In this document: piece after piece, positions 1 to 5,131 of the stretch
How the letters are laid out: every line of letters begins with the position of its first letter
Numbering within the stretch: the stretch's first letter is position 1
Source of the DNA: Candidatus Methylomirabilota bacterium
GTDB taxonomy: Bacteria; Methylomirabilota; Methylomirabilia; Methylomirabilales; JACQHM01
DNA length: 5,131 nt
NCBI GenBank assembly: GCA_016199025.1
Contig: JACQHM010000044.1
Coordinates: forward strand, 1 to 5,131
Direction of reading: 5' to 3'
Notes under the pieces: generated by a model
Databases searched by the model: none
What the model saw: the letters and a program-made list of their open reading frames with translations, nothing else
What the model was told of the DNA's origin: nothing
Made by a program: the position numbers and the translations under genes

Positions 1-1590
1 GTCTACAACGGCGAGATCTATAACTTTCCGGAGCTGACGAGGGAGTTACAGAAGAAAGGGCATCCCTTCCGCTCCAGGAGCGACACCGAGGTCCTCCTCC
101 ACCTCTACGAAGAAGAAGGCGAGAATCTGGTCTACCGGTTAAACGGGATCTTCGCCTTTGCCCTGTGGGATCAAAGGCGGCGGAGGCTCTTCCTCGCAAG
201 GGACCGCTTCGGGGCCAAGCCCCTCTACTATACCCTGTCGAACGGGCGGTTGATCTTCGCCTCCGAGATCAAGGCGCTCCTGGCCGTCAAAGGGGTAGAA
301 CCGAGGGTCTCTTTGGAGGCCCTGAACGAGTACTTCACGTTCCAGAACCTGTTCAGCGATCTGACCCTCTTCGAGGGGGTCAGGATCTTAGAACCCGGCC
401 ACCTGTTGACCGTCGAGGATGGGAAGATCACCCTCAAAAGGTATTGGGACCCTCTCTTCCAGGATCGGGGATGGTCTGACGAAGAGGCCGTCGAGCGCTT
501 AAGGACGGTCTTTGAACAGGCTGTGAGAAGGCAACTCGTGAGCGACGTCCCGCTCGGAAGTTACTTAAGCGGCGGGATGGACTCGGCCTCCTTAGTCGCC
601 GTGGCGAGCCGCTCGATCCCCCGGCTGATGACTTTCACGGGTGGCTTCGACCTCTCCTCCGTCTCGGGATTGGAGCTGGCCTTCGATGAGCGGAAAGACG
701 CCGAGCTGGCGGCCAGCACCTTCAAGACTGAGCACTACGAGATGGTCCTCCACGCCGGGGATCTGGCATGGTCTCTCCCTCGGGTCATCTGGCACCTGGA
801 GGACCTCCGGGTCGGGATGTGCTATCAAAATTATTACATCGCCCGCCTAGCGAGCCGCTTCGTGAAGGTCGTCCTTTCGGGGGTAGGAGGGGACGAACTC
901 TTCGGCGGCTATCCATGGCGGTACAAGGTCATCCAGGAGTGCCGGGACCAGGCCGAGTTCGATCAGCGGTATTACCGCTCCTGGACCAGGCTCATCCCCG
1001 ACGAGGAGAAGCCTTCCTTCTTCACGCCAGAGGTCTGGGCCGTTGTGAAGGATCATCATCCCTTCGAAGCCTATCGGCAGGTGGTGGAGAAGGCCAGAGG
1101 CCTAGACCCCCTCACGCGGGCCCTCTACTTCGAGGCCAAGACCTTCCTGCATGGCCTCCTGGTCGTCGAGGATAAACTCAGCATGGCCCACTCCTTAGAA
1201 GCCAGGGTCCCCTTCCTGGACGACGAGCTGGTCGAGGCCAGCCTTACGATCCCCTCCCGGTTGAAAATTCAGAATGGCGAAGGGAAAGTGATCTTACGAA
1301 AAGCCATGCGGGGGCTCCTCCCGGAACCGATCCTGAAAAAGAAGAAGCAGGGCTTCAGCCCGCCCGATGCTTCGTGGTATCGGGGAGAGAGCCTGGAGTA
1401 TGTCAAGAAGATCTTGTTGGACCCAAAGACCCTGGAACGGGGGTATTTCCAGCCGGCCTCCATCAGGCGGATCGTGGAGGAGCACCTGAGCGGGAGGGTC
1501 AACCACCGGCTCCTCATCTGGTCCCTCCTCTGCTTTGAGTGGTGGAACCGGATCTTTCTGGAAGGCCTCGACAAGGAGGGTTTTGCATGA
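1..1590 (+). CDS. asnB: Glutamine-dependent asparagine synthase family amidotransferase (5' end outside window)
   Basis: Cytoplasmic two-domain enzyme. The family hydrolyses glutamine in an N-terminal Ntn glutaminase domain and uses the ammonia to amidate an ATP-activated carboxylate, classically aspartate. The frame is open from base 1 to TGA, giving 529 visible residues. The first are the NGE glutamine-binding motif (residues 3-5), equivalent to about Asn74-Glu76 of E. coli AsnB, so roughly 70 residues including the nucleophilic Cys lie upstream; full length would be about 600, normal for the family. Visible glutaminase motifs are SDTE (27-30), ARDRFGAKPLYY (66-77) and SEIKA (88-92). The synthetase domain has the ATP pyrophosphatase loop SGGMDS (190-195), LSGVGGDELFGGY (292-304) and KLSMAHSLEARVPFLDD (392-408). 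Val295 sits where E. coli AsnB has catalytic Glu348, so the acceptor may not be aspartate. It overlaps the next gene by ATGA. Context suggests amidation of a sugar acid or natural product. Family certain; substrate unknown. Confidence 0.93.
   Translation, partial: VYNGEIYNFPELTRELQKKGHPFRSRSDTEVLLHLYEEEGENLVYRLNGIFAFALWDQRRRRLFLARDRFGAKPLYYTLSNGRLIFASEIKALLAVKGVEPRVSLEALNEYFTFQNLFSDLTLFEGVRILEPGHLLTVEDGKITLKRYWDPLFQDRGWSDEEAVERLRTVFEQAVRRQLVSDVPLGSYLSGGMDSASLVAVASRSIPRLMTFTGGFDLSSVSGLELAFDERKDAELAASTFKTEHYEMVLHAGDLAWSLPRVIWHLEDLRVGMCYQNYYIARLASRFVKVVLSGVGGDELFGGYPWRYKVIQECRDQAEFDQRYYRSWTRLIPDEEKPSFFTPEVWAVVKDHHPFEAYRQVVEKARGLDPLTRALYFEAKTFLHGLLVVEDKLSMAHSLEARVPFLDDELVEASLTIPSRLKIQNGEGKVILRKAMRGLLPEPILKKKKQGFSPPDASWYRGESLEYVKKILLDPKTLERGYFQPASIRRIVEEHLSGRVNHRLLIWSLLCFEWWNRIFLEGLDKEGFA
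1573..1579 (+). promoter_or_regulatory. Shine-Dalgarno site for the radical SAM gene
   Basis: AAGGAGG lies inside the last codons of the amidotransferase gene, 7 bases before the ATG at 1587. This near-perfect ribosome binding site at ideal spacing fixes the start at 1587, rather than at the GTG-type start further upstream at 1539. It suggests that the radical SAM gene is translated strongly on its own as well as by coupling through the ATGA overlap. Confidence 0.85.
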
Positions 1591-2612
1591 ACGCTGTGAA
1601 GGCGACCACCTTCGCCTTGAAGCTCGCCCTCCGCCGGCCCAAGGGCTGGTTAAGCCTGATCCTGAACCAGATGGCCGCCATGGCCCGGTGGGAGTACGTC
1701 CCTTGCCTCCCCGTCCATGTGACCGTTGAGCCGACCAACGCCTGCGACATGGGCTGCCCCGTCTGCGAAACGGGGGCCGGGATCCTGGAGCGGCGGACGG
1801 GACGGATGACACTGGAGCATTTCCAAAAGATCGTCGATCAGATCGCCCCCCATGCCAATACCCTTTTCTTCTATTTCATGGGCGAGCCGTTCCTCTACAA
1901 GGATGCCTATGCCATGATCAGATATGCCAAGGAGAAAGGGATCTCCGTGGACACCTGCACCAACGGTCACTTCGTGGATGCCGAACGGCTCGTCTGGTCT
2001 AGGCTGGATGAGATCAGCTTCCAGATCGGGGGGATCACCCAGAGGACCCACGAGATCTACCGGGTCAAGGGGAACCTGGAGCGGTCTCTGGAGAACCTCC
2101 AGGCGGTCCTGGCCGAGCGGGAGAGGCAGGGGACCAGGCACCCCAGGGTGAAGCTTGGCTTCATCGTCATGAAGCATAACGAGCACGAGGTGGAGGAGTT
2201 CAAGAGGCTGGCAGAGAAGCTTAAGGTCGATCAAGCGGTGGTCATTGACCCGTGTGTCCGGGATATGGATCAGGCGAAGCAATTCCTCCCCAGGGACGAG
2301 CGGTACTGGTTCTACGATCAGGAGGCCTTCGAACGGGGGATGTTACGGCCAAAGCTCATCCCCAACAACGAGTGCTGGTGGATCTGGCACTCGACCCTGA
2401 TCACCTGGAATGGAGACGTGGTCCCCTGTTGCCGGGACCCCCACGGCCGCCACGCCATGGGGAACGTCCTAAAGGAGCCGTTGAAAGCCATCTGGAACAA
2501 CGAGCGGTACCGGGCCTTTCGCCGGAGGATCCTGACAAACCAGAGGGGGATCGACATCTGTAGCCTCTGCTCGAGCTACGGCCTCCCCGAACTCAAAACC
2601 TTTGAGTCCTGA
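1587..2612 (+). CDS. Radical SAM protein with C-terminal SPASM-like Cys cluster
   Basis: Predicted cytoplasmic iron-sulfur enzyme of 341 residues that would cleave S-adenosylmethionine to start radical chemistry on an unknown substrate. The core begins at about residue 42 (VHVTVEPTNACDMGCPVC) and holds the CxxxCxxC cluster ligands Cys53, Cys57 and Cys60. FMGEPFLY (97-104) is the GGEP-type SAM-binding motif with Met for the first Gly. The C-terminal part resembles a SPASM/twitch auxiliary-cluster domain: Cys263, then WNGDVVPCCRD with Cys281 and Cys282, GNVLKEPLKAIWNNERY (292-308), and a CSLC pair (Cys325, Cys328). That layout is seen in MoaA/PqqE/anSME-like proteins, which modify peptides, cofactors or sugars. 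The basic, hydrophobic first 35 residues show no clear signal peptide. The start follows from the site at 1573-1579. The neighbouring GT4 and amidotransferase favour a sugar or glycan modification, but no precursor peptide or maturation partner is visible to decide this. Family clear; reaction unknown. Confidence 0.92.
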   Translation: MNAVKATTFALKLALRRPKGWLSLILNQMAAMARWEYVPCLPVHVTVEPTNACDMGCPVCETGAGILERRTGRMTLEHFQKIVDQIAPHANTLFFYFMGEPFLYKDAYAMIRYAKEKGISVDTCTNGHFVDAERLVWSRLDEISFQIGGITQRTHEIYRVKGNLERSLENLQAVLAERERQGTRHPRVKLGFIVMKHNEHEVEEFKRLAEKLKVDQAVVIDPCVRDMDQAKQFLPRDERYWFYDQEAFERGMLRPKLIPNNECWWIWHSTLITWNGDVVPCCRDPHGRHAMGNVLKEPLKAIWNNERYRAFRRRILTNQRGIDICSLCSSYGLPELKTFES

Positions 2613-2617
2613 CCCTC

Positions 2618-3823
2618 ATGAGAACGATCCTCTTCCTGGTCCCGGCGACGTTAGAGGCCCTGGAGCAGAAGGGGGTTGCCCCTATGATCCTGGAGCGGGA
2701 CGAGTCCGGCTACTTTGACCACGTCTTCACCGTCCACTTTCCGGCGCCCGGGGAGCGCACGATCCGATTGAATCCCCGCCACACGGTCATCGAGGTCTCC
2801 CAAGGTCGCTCACCTTTCTTCAAGAACGCCAACCCTTCACCTTTCATCCGCCTCCTCCTCCTTGCCTCCACCCTCCGTTTCCTCTTGAAGATGCAGAAGC
2901 TCATCCGACTGGAGAAGATCGCCCTCATCCGCGCCACCGAACCCTACCAGCGGGGCCTCTACGCCTTCCTCCTCTCGAAGCTCACCGGCGTCCCCTGGTG
3001 CGTCTCCCTTCATGCCGACTACGAGAAATGCTTCGAGCTGGACCCTGAACGGGGCGCCCCCCGGGTCTTTGGCTCACGGCTGTTAGCGAAGCGCCTGGAA
3101 CAGTTCGTCCTCGCTCATGCGCCGATGGTCCTGGCGATCCGGGAAAGCCTTGAGGCATACGCCGTAAGGAACGGGGCCGATCCGAAGAGGATCAGGATCA
3201 TCCCCCACGGGATCCAGATGGATCAATTCCTGAAGCCCAGCGATCCCCGGTTCAAAGAGAGGTTCACCCTCGAAGGCCGGAGAGTCATTACCTTTGTGGG
3301 GCGTCTCAGCAAGGAGAACTATGTCTTCGACGTCTTGGCGATCGCGAAAGCGGTCGCCTTCCTTCGAAGGGATGTGGTCTTCTTGATTGTCGGGGATGGG
3401 GACGAGCGAGGGGCTTTAGAGGCAATGGTTGACCAGCATGGCCTCCAGGGGCATGTCAGGTTCTTCGGGTTCCTCCCCAGGGAGCAGGTCGCCGACTTCC
3501 GGGTCAATGCCGATGTCAACCTCTGCCTGATGGGCGGCTTCAGCCTGATCGAGGCCGCTGCGGCGGGGCGCCCTCTGATCGCTTACGATGTCGAGTGGCA
3601 TCGGGAGCTCGTCAAAGACGGAGAGACAGGTTTCCTGATCCCGGAGCATGACGTCCAGGGGGCTGCCGCCGCCATCTTGAGGCTCCTGGAGAACCCTGAC
3701 CTGGCCGACCGGCTGGGGAAGAGGGCAAGGGAACTCGCCCTGGAGCGGCACTCCCTCGAAGTGGTAAGCCGGATCAGGATCCGGTGTTATGAGGAGCTGC
3801 TCAGTTCTTGTCACCCTGAGTGA
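2618..3823 (+). CDS. GT4-type (GT-B fold) glycosyltransferase
   Basis: Protein of 401 residues, the usual size for family 4 glycosyltransferases, which move a sugar from a nucleotide donor to a glycan or lipid-linked acceptor at the inner face of the membrane. The N-terminal acceptor half starts with a Rossmann strand (MRTILFLVPA) and has a hydrophobic, basic stretch at about 76-98 that could touch the membrane. The C-terminal donor half shows IIPHGI (194-199), FVGRLSKENY (226-235), LIVGDGDER (256-264), FFGFLPREQVADF (282-294), GGFSLIEAAAAGRPLIAYD (306-324) and ETGFLIP (336-342). Glu312 is the second Glu of the EX7E motif, but the first position (304) is Leu. The start is 5 bases after the radical SAM stop with no convincing Shine-Dalgarno site, so translation probably depends on coupling. 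Residues 398-401 (CHPE) and the stop are encoded by the intergenic repeat, so the natural C-terminus may have been replaced. Donor and acceptor cannot be read from sequence. Confidence 0.92.
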   Translation: MRTILFLVPATLEALEQKGVAPMILERDESGYFDHVFTVHFPAPGERTIRLNPRHTVIEVSQGRSPFFKNANPSPFIRLLLLASTLRFLLKMQKLIRLEKIALIRATEPYQRGLYAFLLSKLTGVPWCVSLHADYEKCFELDPERGAPRVFGSRLLAKRLEQFVLAHAPMVLAIRESLEAYAVRNGADPKRIRIIPHGIQMDQFLKPSDPRFKERFTLEGRRVITFVGRLSKENYVFDVLAIAKAVAFLRRDVVFLIVGDGDERGALEAMVDQHGLQGHVRFFGFLPREQVADFRVNADVNLCLMGGFSLIEAAAAGRPLIAYDVEWHRELVKDGETGFLIPEHDVQGAAAAILRLLENPDLADRLGKRARELALERHSLEVVSRIRIRCYEELLSSCHPE

Positions 3824-3883
3824 AGCGAAGGGTCTCGTCTTTGCCTAACATGGCAAGATTCTTCGCTTCGCTCAGAATGACAA
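3808..3883. repeat. Imperfect palindromic intergenic repeat (REP or small-MITE-like)
   Basis: Two 30-base arms (3808-3837 and 3854-3883) are inverted copies matching at 24 of 30 positions, around a 16-base centre (3838-3853). Each arm can also fold alone: arm 1 pairs ACCCT (3813-3817) with AGGGT (3829-3833), arm 2 pairs ATTCT (3858-3862) with AGAAT (3874-3878), each with an 11-base loop of the same GAGYGAAGCGA type on opposite strands. Four of the six arm differences are paired changes that keep this stem. Sequences of the TGTCAnnCTGAGYGAAGCGAAG kind are, from memory, scattered between genes in many bacteria; this could not be searched here. No T-tract follows arm 2, so it is not a textbook terminator, though the RNA hairpin could slow transcription or protect the 3' end. 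No clear target-site duplication was seen. Arm 1 enters the glycosyltransferase gene and provides its stop (TGA 3821-3823). Confidence 0.85.
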
Positions 3884-3930
3884 CGGCGGTGTACAAGAGG
3901 TTTTGTTAGGCGCTCTAAAGAGTTTTGGAC

Positions 3931-3942
3931 AAGGGGTGAGGG
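3931..3942 (+). promoter_or_regulatory. Purine-rich ribosome binding region for the methyltransferase
   Basis: The run AAGGGGTGAGGG ends 5 bases before the ATG at 3948, and its GAGGG (3938-3942) is a reasonable Shine-Dalgarno core. An in-frame TTG at 3903 would lengthen the protein by 15 residues, but the purine block AAGAGG (3895-3900) lies only 2 bases before it, which is too close. This favours the start at 3948. Confidence 0.6.
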
Positions 3943-3947
3943 TATCA

Positions 3948-4700
3948 ATGGTGAAACCTCTCGATAAGATTCGACAGGATGACCCGTGGTATACGGCTGA
4001 CCAACGGGCGGCGGCTGAATCTCCCCACCAGCGACGGATCATCAGGAAAAGGATCGCCTTCCTTTTGAAGGCGATCGACGAGTTCAAGGCTTCAAAGACC
4101 TCTCCTGGCCCTCTCAGGATCCTGGATGCCGGTTGCGGGGACGGGGTGCTCCTTAAGACCCTGGCCGAGCTCCCCAACATCCAGCTCTTTGGTGTGGACT
4201 ATAACCCCCTCAGGGTCCAACGGGCTCAAGCGAGGGTGCCATCGGCCACTGTCAAGGAAGGGGACCTCACCTCGCTGGAATTCCCCAATGGATCCTTTGA
4301 CATCGTCGTCATCAGTCAGGTGTTGGAACACATCCAGGATGATCTGGTCGTGCTGAAGGATCTGGCCAGGGTTTTGAACAAAACAGGATGGCTCCTCTTA
4401 GGAGTGCCGAACGAGGGTTGTCTCCTGGCCAGGTTGAGAAATCACCTCTTGCAGCCCGACATTGCCAGGACGACCGACCATGTCCATTTCTATACGGAAC
4501 GAACCATCCGGCTTCTCCTCGACAAAGCAGGGTTGGTTGTGAACTCCCTCATGCGGGAGGGGTTCTTCACACCCTACCTGCCGTTGCACTCCTGGTTTGC
4601 CGCTCGGGAATGGGGCCATCGAACCCTGGAAGGGCTGGGGAAGGTGTTTCCCTCCCAGGCCGCCGGAGTCTATCTGATCTGCATGAAGAGGGCAGGATGA
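3948..4700 (+). CDS. Class I SAM-dependent methyltransferase (methyltransferase 11/25-like)
   Basis: Soluble protein of 250 residues with a seven-strand Rossmann methyltransferase fold, predicted to transfer a methyl group from S-adenosylmethionine to a small molecule, sugar or lipid-type acceptor. Motif I is RILDAGCGDG (57-66); the acidic end of strand 2 is GVDYNP (82-87, Asp84 likely binding the SAM ribose); GDLTSLEFPNGSFDIV (105-120) and VISQVLEHI (121-129) give motif II; GWLLLGVPNEG (147-157) is motif III. The HVHFYTERTIRLLLDKAGL stretch (178-196) is the typical C-terminal element of UbiG/methyltransferase-11-like proteins. A 30-residue polar N-terminal arm precedes the core. Start chosen at the first ATG with an upstream purine block; a TTG start at 3903 is possible but less likely. 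It is the first gene after the palindromic repeat and ends in an ATGA overlap with the next methyltransferase. Methylation of a sugar or polyketide-like intermediate fits the neighbours, but the acceptor is not shown. Confidence 0.88.
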   Translation: MVKPLDKIRQDDPWYTADQRAAAESPHQRRIIRKRIAFLLKAIDEFKASKTSPGPLRILDAGCGDGVLLKTLAELPNIQLFGVDYNPLRVQRAQARVPSATVKEGDLTSLEFPNGSFDIVVISQVLEHIQDDLVVLKDLARVLNKTGWLLLGVPNEGCLLARLRNHLLQPDIARTTDHVHFYTERTIRLLLDKAGLVVNSLMREGFFTPYLPLHSWFAAREWGHRTLEGLGKVFPSQAAGVYLICMKRAG

Positions 4701-5131
4701 AGGGCTGGGAGTTTCTCCGCTGTTCGGACTGCGGGGAAAAGATCGAAACGACCTCGCGATCCCTGGTGTGTACCGGCTGCGGGCTGACCGGCTCCCTGAA
4801 CGGGAACGTCGCCACCTTTCCACGCCGAACGCTAGAGCCCATGAAAGCCCCAAGAGAACCCTTTCGGACCCTCCTCCGAAAGGTTGATTCCTTCCTCCAT
4901 CCCCTCCGGGGGAAGCTGAGCCCGTTCAGGTGGTATGCCGACCGCCGGATGGAGCGGTATTACGAGCGCTGCCTCCTGGATTCTACCCTCGCCGAGGAGT
5001 TCCGGAGGCACTACCTCCCTATGGCCCTTCCGGGGACAACGGCCTTAGATGTCGGCTGTGGGCGTGGCCGGATCGCGGCCCTCCTCGTCCAGCTTGGGTT
5101 TGACGTTGTCGGCCTGGACCTTTCCCCCCAC
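4697..5131 (+). CDS. Zinc-ribbon class I SAM methyltransferase (3' end outside window)
   Basis: Open to the window edge, with 145 residues visible. The N-terminus is a small zinc ribbon with CSDC (Cys9, Cys12) and CTGC (Cys25, Cys28), followed by GSLNGNVATF (32-41), which matches the Trm112-like layout in which a Cys4 knuckle leads into a short Gly-Asn turn. A basic, aromatic-rich linker (about 43-107) leads to motif I, TALDVGCGRGRIAALL (115-130), and the acidic strand 2 end GFDVVGLDLSP (134-144, Asp141 likely ribose-binding). The window cuts here, so motifs II and III and the substrate region are unseen. The start is the ATGA overlap with the previous gene, with AAGAGGG (4686-4692) 4 bases upstream as ribosome binding site. 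Similar zinc-ribbon methyltransferases occur in polysaccharide and natural-product loci; this is family knowledge, and the acceptor is unknown. Loss of the zinc site is not suggested: all four Cys are present. Confidence 0.85.
   Translation, partial: MKGWEFLRCSDCGEKIETTSRSLVCTGCGLTGSLNGNVATFPRRTLEPMKAPREPFRTLLRKVDSFLHPLRGKLSPFRWYADRRMERYYERCLLDSTLAEEFRRHYLPMALPGTTALDVGCGRGRIAALLVQLGFDVVGLDLSPH

Noticed and set aside
1539..1586. Longer radical SAM protein starting at 1539
   Set aside because: It would overlap the amidotransferase gene by 52 bases and has no ribosome binding site, whereas the ATG at 1587 has AAGGAGG at 7 bases.
1650..2282. Long minus-strand open frame opposite the radical SAM gene, and similar ones elsewhere
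   Set aside because: These are shadows of GC-rich coding sequence: low-complexity composition, no family motifs, and full overlap with well-supported + strand genes.
1..2612. Lasso-peptide or other RiPP cluster, suggested by an AsnB-like protein beside a radical SAM/SPASM enzyme
   Set aside because: The amidotransferase keeps intact glutaminase motifs, unlike lasso cyclases where that domain is degenerate. No precursor peptide, leader peptidase or recognition-element gene is visible in either strand of the junctions.
3854..3905. Rho-independent terminator after the glycosyltransferase
   Set aside because: The inverted repeat can fold, but the sequence right after arm 2 is CGGCGGTG with no T-run; the TTTT at 3901 is 18 bases further on.
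3843..3911. 8-base inverted repeat GCCTAACA (3843-3850) and TGTTAGGC (3904-3911)
   Set aside because: It is perfect but short, its pairing does not extend on either side, and one such match in this stretch has a few percent chance of arising at random. It straddles arm 2 and would compete with the stronger hairpins.
3925..3948. Sigma-70 promoter TTGGAC / TATCAA before the methyltransferase
   Set aside because: The spacing is only 12 bases and the second box overlaps the start codon.
4683..4708. Near-direct repeat ATGAAGAGGGCAGG / ATGAAGGGCTGG across the methyltransferase junction
   Set aside because: The copies are short and imperfect, and are explained by a Met-Lys pair in both reading frames and a purine-rich ribosome binding site.

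Overview
The window is a compact, GC-rich bacterial stretch with every recognisable gene on the + strand. From left to right it holds: the 3' part of a glutamine-dependent asparagine synthase family gene (1-1590); a radical SAM gene with a Cys-rich SPASM-like tail (1587-2612); a GT4 glycosyltransferase (2618-3823); a short palindromic intergenic repeat (3808-3883); a class I SAM methyltransferase (3948-4700); and the 5' part of a second, zinc-ribbon-bearing methyltransferase (4697 to the window edge). No rRNA, tRNA, CRISPR array, transposase or phage gene is visible, and no stretch longer than 300 bases lacks a gene.

The genes are packed like an operon. Two junctions are ATGA overlaps (1587-1590 and 4697-4700) and a third leaves only 5 bases (2613-2617). 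The only real gap is the 124 bases at 3824-3947. It is largely filled by an inverted repeat of the REP or small-MITE kind, and the stop codon of the glycosyltransferase lies inside that repeat. This may divide the window into two transcription units, but no clear promoter or classical terminator could be seen there.

This mix of genes (amidotransferase, radical SAM/SPASM enzyme, GT4, two methyltransferases) is typical of accessory loci for surface polysaccharides (O-antigen, capsule or exopolysaccharide) or glycosylated natural products. A plausible but unproven reading is that the glycosyltransferase builds a glycan while the amidotransferase, radical SAM protein and methyltransferases decorate a sugar or linked acid. 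The product cannot be named from this window. The most interesting points are (i) a Val in the amidotransferase at the position where E. coli AsnB has its catalytic Glu348, next to an otherwise intact active site; (ii) the repeat, whose two arms keep a small stem by paired base changes and which supplies the glycosyltransferase's C-terminus and stop; and (iii) an unassigned radical SAM/SPASM enzyme in a sugar-type locus.

The organism cannot be assigned. High GC, strong preference for ATC, CGG and GAG codons, good Shine-Dalgarno sites and the intergenic repeat suggest an environmental, probably Gram-negative-like bacterium, perhaps a deltaproteobacterial or candidate-phylum lineage. That is an impression, not a demonstration.
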